In this document: piece after piece, positions 48,947-56,967 of the stretch | Layout: every line of letters begins with the position of its first letter | Position numbering within the stretch: the stretch's first letter is position 1 | Assembly: GCA_034433795.1 (NCBI GenBank) | Contig: DAOUAE010000057.1 | Location: 20,632 to 84,631, forward strand | DNA from: DAOUAE01 sp034433795 | GTDB taxonomy: Bacteria; Chloroflexota; UBA6077; FW602-bin22; DAOUAE01 | Direction of reading: 5' to 3' | DNA: 64,000 nt | Program-made: the position numbers and the translations under genes | Notes under the pieces: model-generated | Database searches by the model: none | Told to the model about the DNA's origin: nothing | The model's input: only the letters and a program-made list of their open reading frames with translations

Positions 48947-49992
48947 CCGTCGGCCAGGAGCCGGTCCAGGTCCACGAACTGGCCGTCGCGCAGGAGCGGC
49001 CGTCCGTCCACGTAGACGGTGCAACGGGTGGGAATGACATCGACGTGGACGCGGGCCGTCCAGTCGGCCCCGGTCTCGTGGGGGTAGGGGTTGCCGAAGG
49101 CCAGGTGGACGCCGGGCAGTTTCTCGTCCTGCAAAAGATTGCCGGTGAGCTCCCGGAGGCCGATGTTGGTGCCGATGGCGAACTCGCCGACACGGGTGCC
49201 GTTTTCGCTGCGGGTGAGGTAGTCCCAGAGCTCCTGGCGCAGGGTGGCGCTGGCCGTCTGGATATCGACGAGCCGGCTGTCCACGATCTCGAAGAGCACC
49301 GGCTCCGGCAGCACCCCGTACTTTTCGCTGAAAAAGTCGCCCAGGACGCTGGCGGCCACCAGGCCCTCGACCGCCTCGGGGGCCGTGAAGGTCTCCCCCT
49401 CGGGGAGGTTGCCCCACTGGCCAGGCTGATGGTAGAGACCGGGGCAGGGCACCCAGCGGCGCGCCGGGCTGAAACGGGCCACCAGCACCGTTCCGGCCGG
49501 CGAGGTCACGGCGATCTGCCGGGCCTGACGGACGATCCCGGTCACCCGCCAGGTCAGCCGGGCGACGGTCTGGTAGTCGGTGCGCAGGCCCTCGGCCATC
49601 AGCCGGGGGGTGATACCGGGCATGTGGCCGTGACGGGCGCCGATCTCACGGGTCAGAAAGGGCAGCAGTTCGATCCGGAAGGCGATCTCGCCCGGTCGGG
49701 CGCTGGCGGCATAGAAGGTGGCCGTCGGCCGGAAGGTCAGAAGGTCCTCGCGTAGCCGGGGCGGGAGAGCGGTGAGCGGCCGGGGACCGTACTCCTCCAG
49801 CCGGCGCAGCACCACGGCCGCTCCGGTGGCGGCCGCCTCCTCGGCCAGCAGAGTGCCGATGGTGAGGGTGGCGTCGTCGGTCAGAATGAAGACCCGGTCG
49901 GCTGGACCGATGTTCAGACAGGTCCGGACGGCCGTGCGGGCTCCCTCACGCACCCAGGCGAGCGGTGGCGTCGTGGTCGTCGGCTGATGCAT
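48943..49992 (-). CDS. M29-like leucyl aminopeptidase
   Basis: A 349-residue protein like the thermophilic aminopeptidase family M29 (AmpS/PepS). Metal-binding regions are recognisable: NLPEGETFTAPEAVEG (first Glu), then NIGLRELTGNLLQDEKLPGVHLAFG (His) and HVDVI (His, Asp). The canonical M29 layout is somewhat shortened. It should trim N-terminal residues from peptides. Its ATG (AAAGGAG upstream) lies 47 bases inside scpA. Confidence 0.82.
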   Translation of the reverse strand: MHQPTTTTPPLAWVREGARTAVRTCLNIGPADRVFILTDDATLTIGTLLAEEAAATGAAVVLRRLEEYGPRPLTALPPRLREDLLTFRPTATFYAASARPGEIAFRIELLPFLTREIGARHGHMPGITPRLMAEGLRTDYQTVARLTWRVTGIVRQARQIAVTSPAGTVLVARFSPARRWVPCPGLYHQPGQWGNLPEGETFTAPEAVEGLVAASVLGDFFSEKYGVLPEPVLFEIVDSRLVDIQTASATLRQELWDYLTRSENGTRVGEFAIGTNIGLRELTGNLLQDEKLPGVHLAFGNPYPHETGADWTARVHVDVIPTRCTVYVDGRPLLRDGQFVDLDRLLADG

Positions 49993-50722
49993 CGGCGGTC
50001 TCTCCTTTCTCGGGGTGTTCGGCGCGGGCGATGACGATGATCTCCTGACCCGGGTCGGCCTGGTGGGCGTGGACCTGACCCTGTTTCATCAGTTCGAGGA
50101 CGGCCAGGAGCGTGACGACGGCCTCGGCCCGCGTCGGGGCTCCCATCAGATCGCGCAGGGACCAGACCGGACGGCGCTGGAGGGCCTGCTGGATCAGAGC
50201 GATCCGTTCGGTCAGCGAGAGGACCGGGCGGATCGGCAGCGGCGCGGTCGGCAGCGGCCGGCGCCGGGCCAGGGCGCGCTGGTAGGCGTGGGCGAGCATC
50301 GCGCCCGTGCCCAGCGGCCGGACCGGGGCGGCCGCCGGGAGCGGCCGGTCCAGCCGGCGGTAGAGACGCCAGCCGGCCTCCTGACGCTCCCGCAGCGCCA
50401 GCGCGGCCAGGCGGAATGGGCGGTACGCGCGCAGGCGCTCCACCAGCCCCTCGGCGGCCTCGGGGCCCTCCGGGCCGGCGGGGGCCAGGGTGGGTAGCAG
50501 AGCCCGGGACTTGAGGAGGAGCAATCGGGCGGCAATCCGGATGAAGTGGGCCAGGGCCGTCGGGTCGGGCTCGTCGAGCGAGGCCAGGACGGCCAGGTAC
50601 TGGTCGGTGATCTCGGCCAGCGCCAGCGTGGTGATGTCGAGCGCCCGCTGCTCGATCAACTGGAGCAGGAGGTCGAGCGGCCCGGAGAACGAGCCGACCC
50701 GCACCTGATAGGTCAGCGACAT
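49946..50722 (-). CDS. scpA: segregation and condensation protein A
   Basis: A 258-residue kleisin that bridges SMC heads. The N-terminal SFSGPLDLLLQLIEQRALDI (11-30) and the LLLLKSRALLP helix are diagnostic; the C-terminal winged helix spans about 175-230. scpB, usually its neighbour, is not here. It lies in the order ald, scpA, aminopeptidase, 2 bases after ald. Confidence 0.92.
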   Translation of the reverse strand: MSLTYQVRVGSFSGPLDLLLQLIEQRALDITTLALAEITDQYLAVLASLDEPDPTALAHFIRIAARLLLLKSRALLPTLAPAGPEGPEAAEGLVERLRAYRPFRLAALALRERQEAGWRLYRRLDRPLPAAAPVRPLGTGAMLAHAYQRALARRRPLPTAPLPIRPVLSLTERIALIQQALQRRPVWSLRDLMGAPTRAEAVVTLLAVLELMKQGQVHAHQADPGQEIIVIARAEHPEKGETADASADDHDATARLGA

Positions 50723-50724
50723 GG

Positions 50725-51867
50725 TCAGCAGCGCGGGACAGGCGCCGGGGCCTGGGCCAGAAGGTCCTCCAGCCGCTGGAAGGGGTGGCCCAGGCCCGCG
50801 GCGACAGCCGGATGGGTGATGGCCCCCCGGTAGGTGGTGACCCCGCGGGCCAGCGCCCGGTCGCGGCGGACGGCCTCTCCAAAGCCCAGGTCGGCCAGCG
50901 CCAGGACGTAGGGGAGGGTCACGGCGGTGAGGGCCAGGGTTGCGGTCCGGGGCACCGCGCCGGGCATGTTGGGGACGCAGTAGTGGATGACACCTTCCTC
51001 AACGTAAACGGGCTGACTGTGCGAGGTCGGCCGGCTGGTCTCGACGCTGCCGCCCTGGTCGATGGCCACGTCGACGATCACGCTCCCCGGGCGCATCGTG
51101 CGGACCATGTCGCGCGTGACCAGCCGGGGCGCGGGCGCCCCCGGGACCAGAACCGCTCCGATCAGCACATCGGCCCGGGCCACGGCGGCGGCGATGGTTG
51201 CCGGCTGGGCGATCTCGGTGATGAGCCGTCCCCCGAGCGTGTTCTGGAGCAGGCGCAGGCGTTCCGGGGTGCGATTGAGGACCGTGACCAGCGCCCCCAT
51301 GCCCAGAGCCACCCGCGCGGCCTCGGTGCCCACCGTCCCCGCACCCAGGATCACCACGTGAGCGGGGGGCACGCCCGGAACGCCGCCCAGGAGCAGGCCG
51401 GCGCCGCCCTGGGGCTTCTCCAGATACCGGGCGGCGACCTGGATCGCCATGCGTCCGGCGATCTCGCTCATCGGGGTGAGAAGCGGCAGGCTACCGTCCT
51501 CGCGCTCGACCGTCTCATAGGCGATGGCGGTCACCCGGCGCTGCAGGAGCACCCGGGCCAGGTCGGGCACGGCCACCAGATGCAGGAAGGTGAAGAGCAT
51601 CTGATCGGGCTGCAGCAGGTCGTACTCGCTGGGCAACGGCTCTTTGACCTTGACGACCAGTTCGGCCCGCTGGAAGACCTGGGCGTGGTCGGCCACCAGT
51701 TCGGCGCCGGCGGCCCGGTACTCGGCGTCGCTGAAGCCGCTGCCGGCGCCGGCGCCCGTCTCGACCAGCACCTGGTGCCCGTGGGCGACCAGGGCCTGGA
51801 CGCCGGCCGGGGTCAGCGCCACGCGGTATTCGTGGTCCTTGATCTCACGCGGGACACCGACGATCAT
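50725..51867 (-). CDS. ald: alanine dehydrogenase
   Basis: A 380-residue NAD-dependent dehydrogenase interconverting alanine and pyruvate plus ammonia. MIVGVPREIKDHEYRVALTP at the start and the VVKVKEPLPSEYDLL segment are diagnostic, with the dinucleotide loop GAGTVG and VDVAIDQGG. A substrate Arg is in the first motif. I start at the ATG at 51867 (GGGGGGAG upstream). Upstream in-frame codons would lie over the promoter. Confidence 0.95.
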   Translation of the reverse strand: MIVGVPREIKDHEYRVALTPAGVQALVAHGHQVLVETGAGAGSGFSDAEYRAAGAELVADHAQVFQRAELVVKVKEPLPSEYDLLQPDQMLFTFLHLVAVPDLARVLLQRRVTAIAYETVEREDGSLPLLTPMSEIAGRMAIQVAARYLEKPQGGAGLLLGGVPGVPPAHVVILGAGTVGTEAARVALGMGALVTVLNRTPERLRLLQNTLGGRLITEIAQPATIAAAVARADVLIGAVLVPGAPAPRLVTRDMVRTMRPGSVIVDVAIDQGGSVETSRPTSHSQPVYVEEGVIHYCVPNMPGAVPRTATLALTAVTLPYVLALADLGFGEAVRRDRALARGVTTYRGAITHPAVAAGLGHPFQRLEDLLAQAPAPVPRC

Positions 51868-51896
51868 CGCTCCTCCCCCCGACACCGCTCGCCAGC

Positions 51897-51926
51897 AGTG
51901 TACGCAACCGCCCACACCGGCGTCAA
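51897..51926 (-). promoter_or_regulatory. sigma-70 promoter of ald-scpA-aminopeptidase
   Basis: On the minus strand TTGACG (51921-51926), 18 bp, TACACT (51897-51902). The start is about 25 bases before the ATG. Confidence 0.75.
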
Positions 51927-51975
51927 GCCGGCCCGGAAGCAGGGTGCCGGTCGGGCGCTGGCGTTGGCGGAGGGG

Positions 51976-52434
51976 TCAGAGCTCACGCTCGAAGGAGAGG
52001 TCCGCGGACGGCAGTGAGACGATCTGGCCGTGGGCGGTGTAGAGGCCGCCCTGAGCAGGGTGCAGGTGGGCGAGGGTCCGGGTCAGGTGGGCGAGCAGGC
52101 GACGGTTCCGGCGGTGCCGGACCTCGACCAGCCGGATGCGCGTCAGCAGGCGTTGCAGGGCGGCCTGAACCAGCGGATGGAGGGGCCTCTCGGGCGAGAG
52201 CGATCCATGGCTGGCCGCCCGGGCAGTCTGGTGGGCCGCCAGGCGCGCCACCAGGGCCGCCTTGCTCTCCGCCAGGCGCCGCATCTCGGCCAGGCGCCCG
52301 GCCCGCAGCGCGACGTACTCTGTCTCCAGCAGGTCGGCCAGTTCGGCCCAGGCGCTCTCCTCGACCGCCAGTCCGGCCAGCAGAGCCGCCACGCCTTCAG
52401 AGGGGTGAACGACCGGCCGGGGATCAGGAGACAC
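51976..52434 (-). CDS. flgN: FlgN-like flagellar export chaperone
   Basis: A 152-residue, mostly alpha-helical protein of the FlgN type, which guards hook-filament junction proteins FlgK and FlgL before export. Two long helices (about 15-70 and 85-125) with heptad Leu and Ala are visible. Start GTG, overlapping flgM by 11 bases. It is the last gene of the flagellar run; no flgK or flgL follows here. Confidence 0.75.
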   Translation of the reverse strand: MSPDPRPVVHPSEGVAALLAGLAVEESAWAELADLLETEYVALRAGRLAEMRRLAESKAALVARLAAHQTARAASHGSLSPERPLHPLVQAALQRLLTRIRLVEVRHRRNRRLLAHLTRTLAHLHPAQGGLYTAHGQIVSLPSADLSFEREL

Positions 52435-52735
52435 CGGCCAGCTCCAGGAGACGGCGCACCAGACCGCGGACGTTCACCTCGTAGGTGCCCGTGGCGATCT
52501 GGGCCCGCAGGGCCTCGACCCGATCGGCCCGGACCTCGGGCGCTTCGGCCACGGCCTGGCGGGCCCGCTGGAACTCCCGCACCCGGGCCGAGAGCTCGAC
52601 CTCGTCGCCACGGCCAGCCCCTTCCGTCTCGGTCGGCCCCCCGCCGCGCACCCGCTCCGGTCGTCCGCTCCCCCCGGTGGGCTGGACCTGACCGGTGAGC
52701 GCCCGGAGATATTCGGTGATCCGGTGAATCTGCAT
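52424..52735 (-). CDS. flgM: anti-sigma-28 factor FlgM
   Basis: A 103-residue protein with an unstructured Gly/Arg-rich N-terminus and a C-terminal helical region (VELSARVREFQRARQAV, RADRVEALRAQIATGTYEV, VRGLVRRLLEL) that fits the FlgM FliA-binding domain. The ATG follows GGGGGTGG. It has its own sigma-28-like promoter, so it would accumulate only once its target sigma is active, a standard feedback loop. Confidence 0.85.
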   Translation of the reverse strand: MQIHRITEYLRALTGQVQPTGGSGRPERVRGGGPTETEGAGRGDEVELSARVREFQRARQAVAEAPEVRADRVEALRAQIATGTYEVNVRGLVRRLLELAGVS

Positions 52736-52819
52736 CGTCCCACCCCCTGAAGAGCGTCCATTCGGCCGGTTGCCCGGACAGCACCTGGCCGCGCCAGACC
52801 CGCCGGTTCTCTGTGGTGA

Positions 52820-52847
52820 TTATCGACGATCGGGGCCCGGTTCTTCA
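52820..52847 (-). promoter_or_regulatory. sigma-28 (FliA)-type promoter of flgM
   Basis: On the minus strand TGAAGAAC (52840-52847) and GTCGATAA (52820-52827) are 12 bp apart, against the usual TAAAGTTT, 11 bp, GCCGATAA. The -10 matches 7 of 8. Confidence 0.55.
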
Positions 52848-52860
52848 ACACGGGCCCGAT
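52829..52860 (-). terminator. hairpin between flgG and flgM
   Basis: ATCGGGGCCCG (52829-52839) and CGGGCCCGAT (52851-52860) pair with one bulged G. It lies 15 bases after the flgG stop and has no U-tract, so partial termination or mRNA processing before the flgM promoter is plausible. Confidence 0.4.
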
Positions 52861-52875
52861 CCCGTGCACCCCTTT

Positions 52876-53658
52876 CTAACGCCGCAGCCCGGTGGCCAGG
52901 GCCAGCATCTCATCCAGCGTCTGGACCGCCCGGGCGCTCAGAGCGTAGGCCCGCTGGGCCAGAAGCAGCGCGGTCACTTGGGTTGTCACATCGACATTGG
53001 CGGCCTCGACCGCGCCCCCGACGATCGACCCGAACCCCTCCTGTCCGGGGATACCCGCCGTCGGCGGCCCGGAGACGGCCGTCGCCCGGAAGAGGTTCTG
53101 GCCGACGGCCAGCAGACCGCCCGGGTTGGCGAAGCGCACCAGCTGCACCTCGCCGACCGCCTGGCGCTGACCGCCGACCAGGGCGGTGACGACCCCGTCC
53201 GGCTGGACCTGGACCTCGGTCGCCTCCGGCGGGACCGTCGCCCCGGGCAGCAGACGGTAGCCCTGCGGCGTGACCAGCCGGCCCTCCGCGTCCAGCTGGA
53301 AATCGCCCGCCCGGGTGTAGGCCACCGTGCCATCGGGCAGCTCGACGGCGAAGAACCCCTCTCCCTGGATGGCCATGGCCAGCGGCTGACCGCTCGGGAC
53401 GATGGACCCCTGAGTGAACTGCCGCAGAACCTGGCCCAGCCGAACGCCACTGCCCAGCCAGACGGCCGGGGGCAGGCCGGCGCGCTCCGGGAGAAAGGCC
53501 CCGCTCGGGGCCACCGTCTGGTAGGCCAGGTCCTCAAAGTGCGGCACGGTCGCCTTGAAGCCCGGCGTCTGGAGATTGGCCAGGTTGTGGGCGATGACGT
53601 CCACCGCCAGCTGCTGGGTCTGGAGCGCGGAGACGGCGGTGCCAAACACGCTCAGCAT
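52876..53658 (-). CDS. flgG: flagellar distal rod protein FlgG
   Basis: A 260-residue rod protein. The N-terminal FGTAVSALQTQQLAVDVIAHNLANLQTPGFKA segment and the C-terminal helix (VEAANVDVTTQVTALLLAQRAYALSARAVQTLDEM) form the coiled-coil core of the axial family. GEGFFAVELPDGTVAYTRAG is the typical central strand set. Length equals FlgG. The ATG at 53658 comes 1 base after flgF; longer upstream reading is rejected. Confidence 0.92.
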   Translation of the reverse strand: MLSVFGTAVSALQTQQLAVDVIAHNLANLQTPGFKATVPHFEDLAYQTVAPSGAFLPERAGLPPAVWLGSGVRLGQVLRQFTQGSIVPSGQPLAMAIQGEGFFAVELPDGTVAYTRAGDFQLDAEGRLVTPQGYRLLPGATVPPEATEVQVQPDGVVTALVGGQRQAVGEVQLVRFANPGGLLAVGQNLFRATAVSGPPTAGIPGQEGFGSIVGGAVEAANVDVTTQVTALLLAQRAYALSARAVQTLDEMLALATGLRR

Positions 53659-53659
53659 C

Positions 53660-54427
53660 CTACACCCTCCCGAGTTCCGAGACCGTCCGCTCCAGCACCT
53701 GGTCCTGCCACTGGATGAGCCGCTGGCTGGCCTCGAACGCCCGCAGGGCCGAGAGCATGGTGGCGAAGGTCCCGGGGAGATCGACGTTCGCCCCCTCCAG
53801 ATAGCCCTGGAGAACGGTGGTGGTGGGCGCCGGCGCCGGTGGCGTCGCCGGATCGGCCGGGACCAGCAGATTCCGGCCCTGCTTGCGGAGCGGCGTCCCC
53901 GGCGGGAAATCGACCACCTGAAGCCGGCCGACCGGCGTCCCGGCCACCAGAAGGGTGCCATCAGGCTCGACCTGCACCTCGCCATCGGGCGGCAGGACGA
54001 TGGGCTGGCCGTCGGCCCCGAGAACCAGGTCCCCGGATGGCGTGGTCAGGGTCCCGGTGGCATCCGGACGGAACACGCCCGCCCGGGTGTAGGCGACCTG
54101 GCCGTCCGGCGTCTGGACGGCGAAGAAGCCAGGACCGACCAGGGCCAGATCAAGGGGATGGGTCCCGGGGCGGAGCGGGCCCTGGCGCAGGTCGGGCTGC
54201 GGCACCGCCGGCAGCACGCCGGTGCCGACCTGGCCGACCGGCCGGTGGGATGTGCCCACCAGCGTGCCGAACGCGGCGGTCACCGGGAGGGTCCGCGCCG
54301 GCTGGAAGAGCAGGGTATCGGCCCGGTAGCCGACGGTCTGGAGGTTGGCCAGATTATTGGCCACCAGGTCCTGACGGGCCAGCTGGGCGAGCAGGCTGGA
54401 GGCCGCGCTGTACAGTCCCCGAAGCAT
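53660..54427 (-). CDS. flgF: flagellar rod/hook-basal body protein FlgF-like
   Basis: A 255-residue axial protein related to FlgG with the same end helices (LVANNLANLQTVGYRAD; LEGANVDLPGTFATMLSALRAFEASQRLIQ) and central GPGFFAVQTPDGQVAYTRAG. Being paired with FlgG and less conserved, it is best called FlgF. It lies between the LPXTG protein and flgG. Confidence 0.85.
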   Translation of the reverse strand: MLRGLYSAASSLLAQLARQDLVANNLANLQTVGYRADTLLFQPARTLPVTAAFGTLVGTSHRPVGQVGTGVLPAVPQPDLRQGPLRPGTHPLDLALVGPGFFAVQTPDGQVAYTRAGVFRPDATGTLTTPSGDLVLGADGQPIVLPPDGEVQVEPDGTLLVAGTPVGRLQVVDFPPGTPLRKQGRNLLVPADPATPPAPAPTTTVLQGYLEGANVDLPGTFATMLSALRAFEASQRLIQWQDQVLERTVSELGRV

Positions 54428-54437
54428 GGTGCCCCTC

Positions 54438-55037
54438 CTATCCGCGAGCGCGCAGCCGTTTGCCGATGAGGAGCAGAGCCGCGCCGGCGGCCAGCGCCAG
54501 AGTCACCGGGTCGCCGGTGCGCGGCAGCCGGCTGGGCACGGGCGGCAGCGAGACGGTCTCGCCGGCCTGGCCGGGCCGGGCGGGGGTGGGGGTCGGCGTC
54601 GGCCCCGTCGGCCCGGGGACGAACCCCGCCAGGGTGATCCGGGCGTCGGGCTCGGGGCTGGGGTCGGGCTCGGGCTCGACCGTGATCACCACCAGGTCGA
54701 ACGCCGTCCTGGCCAGGTCCACCACCGCCGTGAGCCGCCCCCGCTGGCTGGCGTCCGTGTTGAACTTCCCCACGCTTATCCGGTGGCCGGTGGGAGTGTG
54801 GACCAGCCAGACCTGATAGAGCTCGCCCTGGAGCGGCGGGAGCCCGCTGACCTCGACGCGGACGTCGCCTTCGACCGCGATGATCTCGGCCAGCCCGCTG
54901 GCCCCGGTCGGCCCGTAATTGGAGATCCCCGGCAGGTACTGCAGCCGGACCTGGATCGGCGTGCCGTTGGCCGCAGCCGATCCACTCCCCAGCAGCCCGA
55001 GCAGCAGCAGTCCGAGAAGCAGTCCCCTGCCCTTCAT
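54438..55037 (-). CDS. exported anti-sigma-K-like domain protein with LPXTG-type C-terminus
   Basis: A 199-residue protein. A signal peptide (about 1-23) leads to a beta domain resembling the C-terminal domain of RskA anti-sigma factors (GLPPLQGELYQVWLVHTPTG, ISVGKFNTDASQRG). A Pro/Thr/Glu-rich spacer follows, then LPRTG (near residue 170), a hydrophobic stretch and RARG. This order is that of a sortase substrate fixed to the cell wall, so a surface protein is likely, not a sigma regulator. It sits in the flagellar operon between the SwrB-like protein and flgF, overlapping the former by 4 bases. No sortase gene is in the window. Confidence 0.7.
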   Translation of the reverse strand: MKGRGLLLGLLLLGLLGSGSAAANGTPIQVRLQYLPGISNYGPTGASGLAEIIAVEGDVRVEVSGLPPLQGELYQVWLVHTPTGHRISVGKFNTDASQRGRLTAVVDLARTAFDLVVITVEPEPDPSPEPDARITLAGFVPGPTGPTPTPTPARPGQAGETVSLPPVPSRLPRTGDPVTLALAAGAALLLIGKRLRARG

Positions 55038-55546
55038 GAGACCTGTCGCTCCCGGTTCAATCCCAGCAGGAGTTCGACCTCCTCCCGTCCCAGGCGGGTC
55101 TGCCGGGCGATCTCGTGGACCGGCAGCCCCTGGCGGGCCAGGCGCTGGACCAGCAGCCGCACGGGCGCGGCCTCGCGGCTGACCCCGCTGGCCGGACCGG
55201 CGTGGCCCGGAGCGGTCTGCAGCCCCGGGCCGGCGGCGGGCTCCGCGCGGGCGGCGGCCAGGCTGGCCGCACTCTGGGCCTTCTCGATGGCCCGCTCGAG
55301 GGCGTGCAGCCGCCGCTCGCTCTCGCTGAGCAGACGCTGCAGAGCCGCCGACCGGACGGCCAGGTCGCGGTTGATCTGGTCGGCCGTCCGTCGCAGCTCG
55401 GCGATCAGTTCCTCGACCCCGGGCTGCAGCCCGGTCGGGGCGGACGGCGGCGCGGGCTGACGGACCTGCCGGGCGACCAGCAGCAGGAGGTAGGCCAGCA
55501 GCACAAACCCGACCAGCTGGAGCGAGAGCAGCAGGAGCAGCGTCAT
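55034..55546 (-). CDS. SwrB/YlxL-like membrane-anchored coiled-coil protein with C-terminal HTH
   Basis: A 170-residue protein: one N-terminal membrane helix (about 2-24), a helical coiled coil (about 45-100), and a C-terminal helix-turn-helix-like segment (LPVHEIARQTRLGREEVELLLGL) as in DUF6115/SwrB proteins. In Bacillus the gene after sigD is swrB, which promotes assembly of the flagellar type III export apparatus; here it directly follows fliA with a 4-base overlap. Position and architecture agree, though sequence similarity outside the HTH is low. Confidence 0.65.
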   Translation of the reverse strand: MTLLLLLSLQLVGFVLLAYLLLLVARQVRQPAPPSAPTGLQPGVEELIAELRRTADQINRDLAVRSAALQRLLSESERRLHALERAIEKAQSAASLAAARAEPAAGPGLQTAPGHAGPASGVSREAAPVRLLVQRLARQGLPVHEIARQTRLGREEVELLLGLNRERQVS

Positions 55547-56298
55547 TCCAGCAACTCCCGTAAGTAGGCCCGCAGGCGCAGGATCGCCTGGGCGTGCAAC
55601 TGACAGACCCGCGACTCCGAGATCTCCATGACCCTGCTGATCTCTTTCATCGTCAATTCCTCGTAGTAATACAGGGAGAGAACCAGACGTTCACGGTCCG
55701 GCAGACGCTGGACCGCCTTGACCAGCGCCTCTTCCAGTTCGTGCCGTTCGGCCAGGGCCACCGGATCGGGGCTCTCGCGGTCGCCCAGCTTGCCGGCCGG
55801 CACCGCCGGGGCCGTGTCGTCGTCCACCTCCAGCAGGCTGTCGAGCGAGAGGGTCAGAACGCTGGTGTTCTGGAGAGCCTGCTGGTAGCGGTCCAGTTCC
55901 AGGCCCAGGTGGGCCGCCACCTCCTCGTCGGTGGGGGCGCGCCCGAGCTGGGCTTCGAGGTCGGCCAGGGCCCGCTCGATCTCGCGGGCCCGCTGGCGGG
56001 TGCTGCGGGGGATCTGATCCAGAGCCCGCAGGCCGTCGATGATCGCCCCGCGGATACGGCTGATGGCGTAGGTCTCGAACTTGATCCCCCGGCTGGGATC
56101 GAAGCGCTCGATGGCCTCGATGAGGCCCAGGGTGCCATAGCTCAGCACATCCTCGGCGTCCAGCACCGCCGGCAGGTTGATGGCCAGCCGGCCAACCACG
56201 TACTTGACCAGCGGCGCGTACTGCAGGATCAGCCGCTCCCGCAGCGCCGGGTCGCGTGTTCGGGCGTACTGGATCCAGAGATCGCTGGTCTCGGTCAC
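55543..56298 (-). CDS. fliA: flagellar sigma factor FliA (sigma-28)
   Basis: A 251-residue sigma factor with regions 2, 3 and 4. Region 2 is GLIEAIERFDPSRGIKFETYAISRIRGAIIDGLR-like, region 3 includes LGRAPTDEEVAAHLG, and region 4 is RLPDRERLVLSLYYYEELTMKEI and ISESRVCQLHAQAI. The order and length are those of FliA/WhiG/SigD. Start GTG. It is co-transcribed after the PilZ gene. It would read the flgM promoter at 52.8 kb. Confidence 0.95.
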   Translation of the reverse strand: MTETSDLWIQYARTRDPALRERLILQYAPLVKYVVGRLAINLPAVLDAEDVLSYGTLGLIEAIERFDPSRGIKFETYAISRIRGAIIDGLRALDQIPRSTRQRAREIERALADLEAQLGRAPTDEEVAAHLGLELDRYQQALQNTSVLTLSLDSLLEVDDDTAPAVPAGKLGDRESPDPVALAERHELEEALVKAVQRLPDRERLVLSLYYYEELTMKEISRVMEISESRVCQLHAQAILRLRAYLRELLE

Positions 56299-56316
56299 CT
56301 CGTCCTCGCCACCCCG

Positions 56317-56967
56317 TCAGATCAGCCCGCGCCGACGAAGCTCCCGCTGCCGTGCCAGCACAAAGTGAATGATCTGCTCCCGGTCGCGCTCCCCGATCCC
56401 GTGGAACTCGAGGCTGGCCCGGTAGGTCCGGCTGGTCGCCGTCTCGTGCTCCCGACAGCGGCGGACCTGCACCGGCAGCGTCCGGCGCTGCCCGCCCGGG
56501 CCAAAGGGGAAGGTCAGCACGCCGGTGGCGCCCACCGGCAGCGGCTGGTGGGCGGCCACCAGGGCCCCACCGGCGCTCAGGTCGAGCAGGGTCACCTCTC
56601 GGGGGCGCTCCTCCTCGTCCAGCTGCAGCGTGCAGTGGGGGATCACGATCGGCACGCGCACGTACTGGCGCAGCGGCCGGCCGGCCTCGTCCGGTGGGCG
56701 CTGGAGGACCAGCACCGGCTGCCCCTCCAGGGTCTCCGTGCGCAGGACCACGGTCTCGAAGAAGTACGGGTTGAGATGCCGTTCGACCGCCAGCAGCACC
56801 CGCGTCCCGGGCGGGACCAGAATGTATTCGCCCAGCCGCATCGGGGCGCCGACGACCAGAGCATCGGGCAGCACCGCCTCCAGCCGGCTCCGGTATTCGA
56901 TCTCGTCGCCGACCTCCAACCAGACACTCTGGCCCGGCACGAAGAAGGTGGTCCGCGCATCGGTCAT
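56317..56967 (-). CDS. PilZ-domain flagellar brake protein (YcgR-like)
   Basis: A 216-residue protein with an N-terminal YcgR-like beta domain (about 10-95) and a C-terminal PilZ domain. Both cyclic-di-GMP contacts are present: RQYVR (RxxxR) and DLSAGG (DxSxxG). It should slow or adjust the motor when cyclic di-GMP rises. It overlaps flhG by 4 bases and sits just before fliA. No cyclic-di-GMP synthase or phosphodiesterase is in the window. Confidence 0.88.
   Translation of the reverse strand: MTDARTTFFVPGQSVWLEVGDEIEYRSRLEAVLPDALVVGAPMRLGEYILVPPGTRVLLAVERHLNPYFFETVVLRTETLEGQPVLVLQRPPDEAGRPLRQYVRVPIVIPHCTLQLDEEERPREVTLLDLSAGGALVAAHQPLPVGATGVLTFPFGPGGQRRTLPVQVRRCREHETATSRTYRASLEFHGIGERDREQIIHFVLARQRELRRRGLI

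Noticed and set aside
54438..55037. Anti-sigma factor for FliA
   Set aside because: Signal peptide and sorting-signal-like tail place the domain outside the cell; flgM is the likely anti-sigma.
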